Positions 11,189-19,212 are shown, counted from the first letter of the stretch. The stretch is 64,000 nucleotides of DNA from Lachnospiraceae bacterium (GCA_022769625.1 JALEJP010000022.1:186001-250000), one strand, 5' to 3'. Made by a program: numbers and translations. The notes: generated by a model not told the origin, from the sequence alone.

Positions 11189-11496
11189 TCATCCAGCATA
11201 CTTTCATGTCTGGTGAGAAAGGATTCCGCCCTGGCATTTTGTTCTTCAAACACTTCCATCCAGAAACGCCGAATGGGTTCATTCTGATACAGAATCCCTT
11301 TTTTCAGATTCTCATCAAAGGTAAAAACAAATTCCTCTGAGATCAGAACACAGGACAAGGGTGACACGGTATGCAAAGCTGACGTATCCCCATAACAGAA
11401 ACGCACGTTATAATCCGCTTTTCCGCAGATATACGGAATAATCCGGTTCAGAAGACAGATATTATACTGTTTGCTGTCTTCTGTGGCTGCATTCAT
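11185..11496 (-). pseudogene. Broken HTH regulator, middle fragment
   Basis: This 103-codon frame continues the broken regulator between the HTH fragment and the C-terminal fragment. It overlaps the upstream fragment by 35 nt in another frame and the downstream one by 4 nt. Its sequence (YNICLLNRIIPYICGKAD, then a segment rich in hydrophobic and charged residues ending ESMLDE) reads like the linker and ligand-sensing part of the same family, not a stand-alone protein. No ribosome binding site precedes its ATG. Two frame changes within 0.4 kb could be real decay or sequencing errors; no long homopolymer is visible at either junction, which argues mildly against simple slippage. Confidence 0.55.
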
Positions 11497-11911
11497 ATTC
11501 GATCACCTGCCACATAGAAGTAATCAGAAGATGTCTGGATGATATGGGAATGGCACATTCCGACATCCGGATTTCCGTCTGTGTGTCAACTGATACACTC
11601 AGATTATATTCCCGGTTGTGTACCATCTCACCGAAGCTTTCCAGCATGGACCGTATGGACTGATGCTGGTAATAGACCATCTCGCCCAAATATTCCTTTT
11701 TCCAGGACTCAATGAGTTCTCTTTTCTCCTCCGGCGTAAGATAAAGATGCCGGATCATCCGAAACAGAAGCTCTTTGTTTTTCGGAAAGCGCTGTCCGGA
11801 TAGATATTTTTGCAGAAGTGTCCGGTTAATCTCACACTGAGCCGCAAAACTCTGAATCGTATAATGATTTCTGTGGATATTTTTTTCCAAATTGATTGAA
11901 AAATCTGACAT
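11462..11911 (-). pseudogene. Broken HTH regulator, DNA-binding N-terminal fragment
   Basis: This 149-codon frame holds an XRE-like helix-turn-helix at about residues 17-45 (TIQSFAAQCEINRTLLQKYL followed by SGQRFPKNKELL), then the EEKRELIESWKKEYLGE segment typical of large clostridial HTH regulators. It stops after ECSHRRQQTV, where the frame shifts into the middle fragment. As it stands it could still make a short DNA-binding protein. The upstream region (11912-12190) contains inverted repeats and faces the divergent tetR gene. Its likely target is unknown; the giant surface gene downstream is the obvious candidate by position only. Confidence 0.6.
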
Positions 11912-12035
11912 GGCTTTTCTCCAAATTCACTGATTTTTTGTTGAAATACCCCTTCTCTTATATCCGACTGCTCCCAATATCGAAGAGAACAGGTATTTTG
12001 ACCCTGGTACCTTATCATCTTATCATGGCGGATTT

Positions 12036-12072
12036 TTGATATCAAGATGTGATAAAAATTGTGACATCACAT
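12036..12072. promoter_or_regulatory. Inverted repeats upstream of the HTH regulator
   Basis: Two palindromes lie in the divergent intergenic region. TTGATATCAA is at 12036-12045. ATGTGAT at 12047-12053 pairs with ATCACAT at 12066-12072 across a 12-base gap. They are candidate operators for the minus-strand HTH regulator. No binding protein is known; this is a sequence-symmetry observation only. Confidence 0.3.
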
Positions 12073-12101
12073 TAAGATAATATTAAAAACACAAATACCC
12101 C

Positions 12102-12155
12102 TTGATTATTTCAGTCAATCCGATACACTGGTAATTAACCAGAACGGTTTAACCG
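12102..12155 (+). promoter_or_regulatory. tetR promoter with palindromic operators
   Basis: A -35 TTGATT (12102-12107) and -10 TACACT (12124-12129) are spaced 16 nt. Overlapping and following the -10 are CTGGT-AATTA-ACCAG (12128-12142) and CGGTT-T-AACCG (12145-12155), two related palindromes built on GGT...ACC. TetR-family repressors usually bind such sites over their own promoter, so autorepression of the tetR-ABC operon is likely. Confidence 0.5.
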
Positions 12156-12190
12156 ATTCGCTCAAACCTGAAATCACACAAGGAGTAACT

Positions 12191-12811
12191 ATGAATGAAC
12201 AATTTCACAACCTTCCCATGGAAAAGCAGCAGCGCATCCTGAATGCCTCCATGGAAGTATTCGCAATGAACGACTACAGGCATGCATCCACTGACGACAT
12301 TGCCGCAAAAGCCGGCATCTCCAAGGGTCTGTTGTTTTACTATTTCCACAACAAAAAATCGCTCTACCTGTACACTTACGAATACTGTCGGCAGATTACT
12401 CTGGAACAGATACTGGACTCCCGTTTTGACGAGCTGACCGATTATTTTGAAATCCTGGAATACGCAGCCAAAAAGAAATGGAAGATCATTTCAGAAAATC
12501 CTTATTTTCTTGATTTTGCGGTGCGTTCCTTTTATTCCAGCAGGGAAGAAATATCGGATGAGCTTCAAAAGAACACGGAAGACATCCTTGATCACATGCC
12601 GCAGTATTTTAAGAAGGTAAATATGGAGAAATTCCGGGATGGAACTGATATTGGCAGGATCACACGTATGCTTTTATGGATGACGGACGGCTATATGAAC
12701 GACAAAAGGCGCCAGGGCCTGCCGATTCTTGTGGAGGAAATTCAGAAGGATTTTCATGAATGGGTCACCATGTTCCGGAAACTTGTGTACAAGGAAGAAT
12801 ACCAGCAATAG
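12191..12811 (+). CDS. TetR/AcrR family transcriptional regulator
   Basis: A 206-residue one-domain regulator. Residues 10-56 form a TetR DNA-binding domain: RILNASMEVFAMNDYRHAS, then TDDIAAKAGISKGLLFYYFH, the classic recognition helix and the FYYFHNKK turn. The remaining helical part is a ligand and dimer domain of ordinary length. The ATG has AAGGAG 6 nt upstream. It starts an operon with the ABC ATPase (46-nt gap) and permease, so by family precedent it most likely represses that exporter and is released by a substrate. Two palindromes over the promoter support autoregulation. The ligand cannot be read from sequence. Confidence 0.9.
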   Translation: MNEQFHNLPMEKQQRILNASMEVFAMNDYRHASTDDIAAKAGISKGLLFYYFHNKKSLYLYTYEYCRQITLEQILDSRFDELTDYFEILEYAAKKKWKIISENPYFLDFAVRSFYSSREEISDELQKNTEDILDHMPQYFKKVNMEKFRDGTDIGRITRMLLWMTDGYMNDKRRQGLPILVEEIQKDFHEWVTMFRKLVYKEEYQQ

Positions 12812-12857
12812 AGGCATGCCTGTCGGCCAATCTGTTGTCAAAAATAAGGAGGATATT

Positions 12858-13748
12858 ATGAAACCAATTGAAGTACAGGGACTTACCAAAGATTACGGTG
12901 AGGGAAAAGGCATTTTTGATCTGAATTTTTCCGTCAGCAAGGGGGAAATTTTCGGGTTTCTCGGTCCAAACGGTGCCGGGAAAACCACAACGATCCGTCA
13001 CCTGATGGGCTTCATTCGTCCGGATTCCGGTACCGCCCGGATTGTAGGACTTGACTGTTTTGAAAAGCACGCTGTAATTCAGACAAAACTTGGCTATCTC
13101 CCCGGTGAAATCGCCCTGATGGAGGAGATGACCGGTACTGCTTATCTGAATTTTATGGCTGATCTGAAAAAATTACAGAATAAAAAACGAATTCAGGAGC
13201 TTTCCGATTATTTTGAACTGAATCCAAAAGGCTCTATCCGGAAAATGTCAAAGGGAACCAAGCAGAAAATCGCAATTATCTGTGCATTTATGCAGGATCC
13301 GGATATTCTTCTTCTGGATGAACCAACCAGCGGTCTGGATCCTCTGATGCAGAACCGTTTCATTGATCTAATTCTGGAAGCGAAAAAAAACGGTACAACC
13401 ATCCTGCTCTCCTCCCATATTTTTGAGGAAGTGGAACGTACCTGTGACCGCACCGCCATTATCAAAAACGGAAAACTTATGACCGTGGAAGATATGAACT
13501 CCCTGGCACAGAAAAAGAAAAAGATTTATACGGTGACTTTCAGGGACATCGAGGCCGCCCGCAGATTTGCTGCCGAAGACAGACTTCCCTTGATGGAAAT
13601 CAAAGACAACAAGGTCTCTCTTTCGGTAAGCGGAGCTCCCGGCGCTATTCTTGAAAAAATCGCCTCTGCTGCCCCGGTTGATCTGGAGATCAAGAGCCAG
13701 AGCCTGGAGGAACTTTTTTTACATTTTTATGACAAGGAGGAAGCATGA
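12858..13748 (+). CDS. ABC transporter ATP-binding protein
   Basis: A 296-residue cytoplasmic ATPase of the drug/antimicrobial-peptide exporter type. Walker A GPNGAGKTT is at 36-44, the signature SKGTKQK at 131-137 (a degenerate form of LSGGQ usual for this subfamily), Walker B LLLDEPTSGLD near 151-161 and the switch histidine in SSHIFEE. The roughly 80-residue C-terminal extension is normal for the family. The start was set at 12858 because AAGGAGG lies 7 nt before it; the open frame extends further upstream without a site. It pairs with the permease that overlaps it by 4 nt. The exported substrate is unknown. Confidence 0.93.
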   Translation: MKPIEVQGLTKDYGEGKGIFDLNFSVSKGEIFGFLGPNGAGKTTTIRHLMGFIRPDSGTARIVGLDCFEKHAVIQTKLGYLPGEIALMEEMTGTAYLNFMADLKKLQNKKRIQELSDYFELNPKGSIRKMSKGTKQKIAIICAFMQDPDILLLDEPTSGLDPLMQNRFIDLILEAKKNGTTILLSSHIFEEVERTCDRTAIIKNGKLMTVEDMNSLAQKKKKIYTVTFRDIEAARRFAAEDRLPLMEIKDNKVSLSVSGAPGAILEKIASAAPVDLEIKSQSLEELFLHFYDKEEA

Positions 13749-14545
13749 TGATTCTGCCATTATTAAAACGAAACTTTTGCTCCTGTATCAAAGTCTTTTT
13801 GATTCTGTTTGCCGTGATCTGCCTTTATACTACGGTCATCATCTACATGTATAACCCGGAACTTGCGGATATGCTGAATGACTACCAGAAGGCTTTGCCG
13901 GAAATGATGAGTGCTGTGGGCATGACAGGTATCGCATCCAATCTGCTGGAATGGATTCAGATATACCTTTATGGTTTTATCATGAATGTTTTCCCAATGG
14001 TTTTTGCCATCATCCTCGGAAACAAGCTTCTCATGCGCGACATCGACCGTGGAAGCATGGCAGGAATTCTCACAAGCCCGAATTCCCGCTTTTCCATTCT
14101 CTTAACCCAGGTTGTATCTGCCATTTTACTGATGTTTCTGATGCTTGCAGCCGTCACCGGAGTTGGAATCGCAAGCTGTGAGATGCTGTTTCCCGGAGAA
14201 CTGGATATTTCTCATTATCTTCTTCTCAATGTTGGATCCTTTCTGCTTCAGCTTGTGGTGCTCTCCATCGTATTTCTGTGCGCTTCCTTCTGCAGCGAAT
14301 CGAAATATTTTTATACCTTTGGAGCAGGCATTCCCATACTCTTTTTCCTGATTCAGATGATTTCCAACATGGGTGAGAAGCTGCAAAACCTGAAATACCT
14401 TACCATCTATACCCTGTTTCCCGCACAGGATATCATACAGGGTACGGGAAACGCAGCAGCAGGACTCATTTCCATGGCAGTTCTCTCCCTTTTGATGTTT
14501 TCCGGAAGTATGATCTGGTTCTGCAAAAGGGATCTGTCCCTGTAA
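13745..14545 (+). CDS. ABC transporter permease (ABC-2 type)
   Basis: A 266-residue membrane protein with about six hydrophobic segments: an N-terminal helix (about 12-35), then helices near 80-100, 115-140, 150-175, 185-205 and 235-255. The loop after helix 1 (NPELADMLNDYQKALPEMMS) is the extracellular region typical of ABC-2 exporters. Its ATG lies in the ATGA-type overlap with the ATPase stop and has AAGGAGG upstream, so the two are translationally coupled. Two such half-permeases, or a homodimer, would form the channel. Last gene of the tetR operon; the riboswitch-controlled MATE unit follows. Confidence 0.88.
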   Translation: MMILPLLKRNFCSCIKVFLILFAVICLYTTVIIYMYNPELADMLNDYQKALPEMMSAVGMTGIASNLLEWIQIYLYGFIMNVFPMVFAIILGNKLLMRDIDRGSMAGILTSPNSRFSILLTQVVSAILLMFLMLAAVTGVGIASCEMLFPGELDISHYLLLNVGSFLLQLVVLSIVFLCASFCSESKYFYTFGAGIPILFFLIQMISNMGEKLQNLKYLTIYTLFPAQDIIQGTGNAAAGLISMAVLSLLMFSGSMIWFCKRDLSL

Positions 14546-14624
14546 AGCTCAATGGACTGCAGGCGGATAAAATTATGAATTTTTCCCTTTGACTTTTGGA
14601 AAAAAATCGAATATGATAATAAGC

Positions 14625-14744
14625 ACAGCGTGTAGCATAACTGCGTAAATCCAGTTGATCTGTACGCTGTTCTTTTTTGTTCTATTATTACTTAAGCGTG
14701 TAGCCCATGGCATAAATCCAGCTTGTGGGCTCCACGCTTTTTTT
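14625..14744 (+). promoter_or_regulatory. Probable guanidine-IV (mepA-motif) riboswitch with terminator
   Basis: Two similar hairpins precede a MATE gene. Hairpin 1 (14625-14669) has arms CAGCGT/ACGCTG; hairpin 2 (14694-14739) has arms AAGCGTG/CACGCTT plus an inner GCCCA/TGGGC pairing and ends in seven T (14738-14744), an intrinsic terminator. Both carry GCGTGTAGC on the 5' side and TAAATCCAG in the loop. Known mepA-motif RNAs, later shown to bind guanidine, sit before MATE pumps in Clostridia. Assignment rests on context and remembered motif, not on a covariance search. Whether this is one aptamer plus terminator or two tandem aptamers is open. Confidence 0.6.
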
Positions 14745-14761
14745 GCAGGAGGAAAAACAAC

Positions 14762-16183
14762 ATGAATCAAAAAAGTAATACCTTTCTGGAAACGGAGCCG
14801 ATCGGTTCTCTGATGAAAAAGTACGCGGTACCCTGTATCATATCACTTCTGGTCGCTGCACTCTACAACATTGTGGATCAGATTTTTATCGCAAATGCCA
14901 GCTACCTCGGCTCTTACGGAAATGCCGCCAACACAGTCGTCTATCCGCTTACGGTAGTCGCCCTTGCCTTTGCTGTTATGATCGGTGACGGCTGCTGCGC
15001 ATTTGTCAGCATCAGTCTGGGCGCAGACAAAAAAGAAGATGCACATAAAAGTATCGGCAGTGCCATCGTACTCTGCATTCTGGTAAGCCTGATTCTCACC
15101 GCCATCTATCTGATTTTCCAGGATCCCATTCTGACCCTGTTCGGCGGACATGTCAATGAGGAAACCTACCATCATGCAAGAGAATACTTTTTCTGGATCA
15201 CGGTTGGAGTACCATTCTATATGTTCGGTCAGGCAATGAACCCGGTCATCCGTTCCGACGGAAGTCCCAAATTTGCCATGGCTGCCACACTTGCCGGTGC
15301 TGTTACAAACATCATTCTGGATCCAATCTTTATTTTCATTTTCAAATGGGGGATGATGGGCGCTGCAGCAGCCACCATTCTCGGCCAGATCCTGACTGCC
15401 CTGCTCTCGGTATGGTATCTGTACCATATGAAAGCGATTCGCTTGAAACGGAAGAGCTTTGGTTTTCACGGCAAATTGGCCAGAAGATATCTTCCGCTTG
15501 GGCTCTGCAGCTTCCTTTCCCAGATTTCCCTGGTCGCTGCCATGGCAGCAATTCAGAACATGACCTTAAAATACGGCGCACTGGATCCCATCTTCGGTCA
15601 GACCGAATATGCTCAGATCCCCATGGCCGTACTGGGTATCGTTATGAAATTCTTCCAGATTGTTATTTCCATCGCCGTCGGAATGTCTGCAGGCTGTATC
15701 CCCATTGTGGGCTACAATGTAGGCGCCGGGCGAAAAGACCGTGCTGCCGGACTTTTAACCCGACTGATTACCGCAGAAGCACTGGTCGGGGCCGTGGCAC
15801 TGCTCATTGTTGAGCTCTTCCCACGCCAGCTGATCGGTATCTTCGGCGCAGCCAATGAAAGCACCTATTACACCGATTTTGCTGTCAAATGCTTCCGCAC
15901 CTACCTGTGCATGATGATACTGGCAACGGTAAACAAAGCGGCTTTTATCTACCTGCAGTCTCTTGGAAAGGCATTCCTCTCTACCATGCTCTCCATGGTG
16001 CGTGAGATTGTCTTCGGTGTGGGCTTCTCCCTGCTGCTGCCAAGATTTTGGGGCCTGGACGGTGTGCTTTATTCCATGCCGGTATCCGATGTGCTGACCT
16101 TTTTCATTACCGTGGCAGTGCTGATTTACACTTACCGGCTGCTTCTTGCTGATTCACCAAAATCGGCACCGCAATCCCGGTAA
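14762..16183 (+). CDS. MATE family multidrug efflux pump (MepA-like)
   Basis: A 473-residue transporter with 12 predicted helices in two six-helix halves. The N-terminal ETEPIGSLMKKYAVPCIISL and the NIVDQIFI motif in helix 1 are hallmarks of the MepA branch, which exports cationic drugs using a sodium or proton gradient. The start at 14762 has AGGAGG 9 nt upstream; an upstream in-frame extension would run through the terminator hairpin and is rejected. Expression is probably controlled by the guanidine-type riboswitch in the leader, giving guanidinium or small cations as plausible substrates (inference). The last 77 nt overlap the convergent EamA gene. Confidence 0.93.
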   Translation: MNQKSNTFLETEPIGSLMKKYAVPCIISLLVAALYNIVDQIFIANASYLGSYGNAANTVVYPLTVVALAFAVMIGDGCCAFVSISLGADKKEDAHKSIGSAIVLCILVSLILTAIYLIFQDPILTLFGGHVNEETYHHAREYFFWITVGVPFYMFGQAMNPVIRSDGSPKFAMAATLAGAVTNIILDPIFIFIFKWGMMGAAAATILGQILTALLSVWYLYHMKAIRLKRKSFGFHGKLARRYLPLGLCSFLSQISLVAAMAAIQNMTLKYGALDPIFGQTEYAQIPMAVLGIVMKFFQIVISIAVGMSAGCIPIVGYNVGAGRKDRAAGLLTRLITAEALVGAVALLIVELFPRQLIGIFGAANESTYYTDFAVKCFRTYLCMMILATVNKAAFIYLQSLGKAFLSTMLSMVREIVFGVGFSLLLPRFWGLDGVLYSMPVSDVLTFFITVAVLIYTYRLLLADSPKSAPQSR

Positions 16184-17042
16184 GCACAATCCCAATCCCC
16201 ATCACCTGCGTCCACACCAGTGTATCCTTCAGGATGACCACTCCAAGCACGGTTCCCACCACCGGCTCCAAAGTCGCCGTAACGCTTGCCAGTCCGCCGT
16301 CGATGCCGGTATCCAAACCTTTTAAATAAAAGGTGTATGGAAGCACCGTCCCCAAAAGGGCCAGACCGAGAAATGGGATCCAGAGCCGCAGGTCGGGGAT
16401 CTCCACAGTCCACACAGGCTTAACAAAAAGAAAGAGAACGGCAGTAAAAATTACCATGAGAGCGGCATTCATCCTGCCGTCGTGAAGTGTTTTTGCCCTT
16501 TTCCCAAGAACGGTAGTCATGGAGTAGCTGATGCCGGACAGCAGACCAAAACAGATACCGGACAGATTTGCGGACAGGGATGACAGATCATATCCCTTCA
16601 CCACAAAAAAGCTGCCGGCAAAGGTAAGGCAGACGGCTGCCAGCTTGACTTTAGTGACCGGCTCTTTGTAAAACAGCCGGTTGAACAAAATCACAAAGGC
16701 CGGTCCTGTGTAGAGCAGAATGGCCGCCATGGCTGTGGAAAGGCGTTCGATTGCCAGCATATAGAAAATAAAGGTGCCCCCTCCTGCTGCAATCCCATAG
16801 AGAATGTAAAAGGGAATTTCCTGTCTTTTTATTTTCCGGAATCGTCCCGTAACGATTACCCATGCCAGAAACAGAAGCGCGGAAAGATACGCACGCATTG
16901 CTCCGGAATTCAGCGCATTGCTTCCCATGCGGTAGCTGAATGCACTGAACACCGGGAGAGTTCCCCAGAGGGCTGCACCTCCCATGACATAAAAAAAACC
17001 GGATATTCTTTTCTTTTCCGGCTGTTTCTCCAATTGTTTCAT
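16107..17042 (-). CDS. EamA/DMT family transporter
   Basis: A 311-residue inner-membrane protein with ten helices in two EamA repeats (about 15-145 and 160-295). Diagnostic segments are GGAALWGTLPVF in helix 1, LYTGPAFVILF before helix 5 and ATLEPVVGTVLGVVIL near helix 9. The family exports amino acids, metabolites or drugs; the substrate is unknown. The start at 17042 has GAGGAG 7 nt upstream; an in-frame extension upstream overlaps a strong hairpin and lacks a site. The 3' end overlaps the MATE gene by 77 nt tail-to-tail without a terminator between them. Confidence 0.9.
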   Translation of the reverse strand: MKQLEKQPEKKRISGFFYVMGGAALWGTLPVFSAFSYRMGSNALNSGAMRAYLSALLFLAWVIVTGRFRKIKRQEIPFYILYGIAAGGGTFIFYMLAIERLSTAMAAILLYTGPAFVILFNRLFYKEPVTKVKLAAVCLTFAGSFFVVKGYDLSSLSANLSGICFGLLSGISYSMTTVLGKRAKTLHDGRMNAALMVIFTAVLFLFVKPVWTVEIPDLRLWIPFLGLALLGTVLPYTFYLKGLDTGIDGGLASVTATLEPVVGTVLGVVILKDTLVWTQVMGIGIVLTGIAVPILVNQQEAAGKCKSALPR

Positions 17043-17087
17043 AATCAACTCCTCTTCTCTGCTGCGGATCCTGCCTGTTTTGAAACA

Positions 17088-17136
17088 GCAAAGAGGCATT
17101 TCCTTCCACGTCCTTTAGAAGGGAATGCCTCTTTGC
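17088..17136 (-). repeat. 19-bp hairpin upstream of the EamA gene
   Basis: GCAAAGAGGCAT... (17088-17106) pairs with ...ATGCCTCTTTGC (17118-17136), 19 bp with one G-U, loop 11 nt. It sits between the small acidic protein gene and the EamA gene, both on minus. No T-run follows on either strand, so it is not a clear terminator. A second small hairpin CTGTTT/AAACAG follows at about 17074-17087. It may be a leader structure or RNA-processing site. Confidence 0.55.
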
Positions 17137-17174
17137 ATTATCCACAATCCGCAGAATGCCTGCGATTGAAAAAA

Positions 17175-17510
17175 TTACTCTGCCGCTGTCTCGGACTGTG
17201 CTTCTTCCGCTGTGGTTTCTGTCTCTGCGGAAGCTTCCGTCTCAGCCTCGCTCTCAGCTTCGGCTGTCTCTTCTTCAGAAGCATTTAACCCGTTCAGGTA
17301 ATCATCCAGTGCATCTGTCTTTACCTCATAGGTATTTGCAACATCTGCCTGAACATTCTGATATACCGAAAAACCGATCCATCCCACCAGAGCAATTGCC
17401 ACAACACTTCCCGCAAGCTTCAGCAGCATGGTTTCTCTTTTCTGCTTTTTCATAAGCTTTTCCCGGTTTTTCTTTTCTTCCTTATAGCGGTCAACTTTTG
17501 CCTGACTCAT
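17175..17510 (-). CDS. Small membrane protein with acidic tail
   Basis: A 111-residue protein I do not recognise. Residues 1-28 are very basic (KEEKKNREKLMKKQKRE), about 30-52 form one transmembrane helix (LLKLAGSVVAIALVGWIGFS), and the C-terminal 40 residues are almost only Glu, Ala, Ser and Thr. By the positive-inside rule the acidic tail faces outside. The ATG at 17510 has AAGGAG 8 nt upstream; a GTG nine bases earlier falls too close to the site. It follows degV on the same strand by 53 nt and may share its transcript. The gene at 26162 has the same plan. Confidence 0.75.
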   Translation of the reverse strand: MSQAKVDRYKEEKKNREKLMKKQKRETMLLKLAGSVVAIALVGWIGFSVYQNVQADVANTYEVKTDALDDYLNGLNASEEETAEAESEAETEASAETETTAEEAQSETAAE

Positions 17511-17563
17511 CTTGTTCACTCCTTATCTGGTATTCTCAGATTAGTATACACTATTTTGAAAAC

Positions 17564-18403
17564 TTATGCAACTACGATAATTCCACCATCGTTTGCATAC
17601 ATGGTGCTGACACCTCTGGTATCCAGAATCACAACATCACGGAAAGGAACGCGCTTCATCAGTGCATCTTTAACCATCTGTGCTCTTTTTGGACAATTAC
17701 AGTGAGAAATCGCAAGTGTTTTCTTCTCTGCATCCTCTATCTTTTCGGCAATGACATCCACCATCTTCACCAGTGCTTTGTTCATCCCTCTCGCCTGATC
17801 CAGCTGAATGATCGTACCTTCCGGTGTAGCCCCCATCAAAGGCTTGATCTTCAAAGCAGTGGCTACCAGCGCTTTCACTGTGCCAAGGCGTCCGTTTTTA
17901 CGCAATGTTTCCAGATTTTCAAGGACAAACCAGGTATTCTGGGAACGAATGTAGCTTTCCGTCTGTTCCACAACCTCTTCGAAAGACAGCCCCTGCTCCT
18001 CAAGCTCCTGTATTTTCAGACCGATGAGAGTCTGGCCGATGGAAGCAGAGCAGGAATTAAATACATGAACCTTTGCATCCGGATGATCCTCCAGATAAAG
18101 ATTCTTCCCAAGCTCAGCACTGTTGTAGGATCCGCTGAGTCTGGCGGAAAGGGTCACAGCGTAAACGTGATCCGCTCCGCAGTCATAGGCGTCCCGATAA
18201 ACCTCCGGTGAAGGGCAGGAAGATTTGGGACAGTTCGGACTCTCTGCCACCATCTTTAAAAACTCTGCCTGATCAAACGAATCGTCATCAATCACCACAT
18301 GTTCATCTACCTGAAGAGTCAAAGGTGCAGATACAAAATTTCCGCTGTTTTTCATCTCCTCTGTCAATTCTCCGCAGCTGTCAATCACTACTCTGAAACT
18401 CAT
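17564..18403 (-). CDS. DegV family fatty-acid-binding protein
   Basis: A 279-residue cytoplasmic DegV protein. In this family two Rossmann-like domains clamp one fatty acid, whose carboxylate is held by Ser and Thr residues; related FakB proteins present it to the kinase FakA for phospholipid synthesis. Visible markers are IDSCGELTEE at the start, the SSCPSPE motif near 61-67, LSARLSGSYNSA around residue 84, and NLETLRKNGRLG near residue 162. Length is normal. GGAGG lies 9 nt upstream of the ATG. No fakA-like kinase is present in the window, so its partner lies elsewhere. Confidence 0.92.
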   Translation of the reverse strand: MSFRVVIDSCGELTEEMKNSGNFVSAPLTLQVDEHVVIDDDSFDQAEFLKMVAESPNCPKSSCPSPEVYRDAYDCGADHVYAVTLSARLSGSYNSAELGKNLYLEDHPDAKVHVFNSCSASIGQTLIGLKIQELEEQGLSFEEVVEQTESYIRSQNTWFVLENLETLRKNGRLGTVKALVATALKIKPLMGATPEGTIIQLDQARGMNKALVKMVDVIAEKIEDAEKKTLAISHCNCPKRAQMVKDALMKRVPFRDVVILDTRGVSTMYANDGGIIVVA

Positions 18404-18516
18404 GATAATCTTCCTCCATATTTTCTGTATCTATCTTATGATTTCACGGAATATTTCCCAAATCTAAATCATGTTTTTCTTTTTCTAGGTAATCTGGTTT
18501 TCATTACTACATTTAA

Positions 18517-18544
18517 CTATAACACATATCACATATTTTGCAAC
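18517..18544 (-). promoter_or_regulatory. Promoter for degV
   Basis: On the minus strand, -35 TTGCAA (18544-18539) and -10 TATAGT (18522-18517) are 16 nt apart, about 110 nt upstream of the degV ATG. A sigma-A-type match by eye. Confidence 0.5.
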
Positions 18545-18650
18545 GGTTTTCTTCTTTTCTTTTAAAAGAAATTACGGTATACTGACCTTAAATCGGTTAT
18601 GCGCCTGTATGTTCCTTCCATAACCAAATATGCCACAAAGGAGGTATTAT

Positions 18651-19133
18651 ATGATCGCCATTCCCATATCGGAAGTCAAATCTTTCATGAACCATCTGCT
18701 CTGTCAGAATACATTTGATGCATTTCATGTAACGGAGGTGGATCTTACCACTTTCGGCACGTTTTCTATAGACGGTCACATCCGGAAAGATTATTATACA
18801 GCGGAAGAATATGAGTCACTCTATGGTGACGGTTATCCTCTGGCGCGATGGAAACAGCTTCGTCCGTACTGTTTTAACCTTATTAAAGGAAAACACACAC
18901 CTCTGTCTTTTTCCATCGTGTTTCAGCTTTCACGCGCAGGTACGGAAAAATTTCTCTCGGAGCTTGACACTTCCTTTACTTCTGCCGATTTGAACGGTCT
19001 GTTTCTGAATCTGCGTTACAGCGAGGGGAAATTAACTGCAGTGACCGGAACCTCTCTGAAACTGTTTTCCCTGGACAAGTCTCTGGAATCCGCATGGGAT
19101 TCCAGAATTCAGAAGTTTATACTTTCTTTATAA
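18651..19133 (+). CDS. DUF5721-like protein
   Basis: A 160-residue soluble protein with no signal peptide or membrane helix. I recognise it as resembling the Lachnospiraceae family DUF5721 (IPISEVKSFMNHLLCQNTFD at the start; GTFSIDGHIRKDYYT; LSFSIVFQLS; LNLRYSEGKLTAVTGTSLK), whose function is unknown. AAAGGAGG is 6 nt before the ATG. A TATACT box at 18579-18584 may be its -10 element. It is followed by the CIRCE-controlled htpG gene and reads as its own transcription unit. No catalytic motif is evident. Confidence 0.8.
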   Translation: MIAIPISEVKSFMNHLLCQNTFDAFHVTEVDLTTFGTFSIDGHIRKDYYTAEEYESLYGDGYPLARWKQLRPYCFNLIKGKHTPLSFSIVFQLSRAGTEKFLSELDTSFTSADLNGLFLNLRYSEGKLTAVTGTSLKLFSLDKSLESAWDSRIQKFILSL

Positions 19134-19149
19134 TTTTTATAAATTTTTG

Positions 19150-19176
19150 TTAGCACTCACTACGTATGAGTGCTAA
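19150..19176 (+). promoter_or_regulatory. CIRCE element (HrcA operator)
   Basis: TTAGCACTC (19150-19158), nine bases, GAGTGCTAA (19168-19176): an exact match to the CIRCE consensus bound by the heat-shock repressor HrcA. It lies 7 nt upstream of the best htpG promoter and just after the DUF5721-like gene. Confidence 0.95.
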
Positions 19177-19183
19177 TTTTCTC

Positions 19184-19212
19184 TTGACATTTCCGGCATT
19201 CGGTACTACACT
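19184..19212 (+). promoter_or_regulatory. htpG promoter
   Basis: TTGACA (19184-19189) and TACACT (19207-19212) with a 17-nt spacer, 50 nt before the htpG start. The adjacent CIRCE implies repression by HrcA at normal temperature. Confidence 0.7.
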
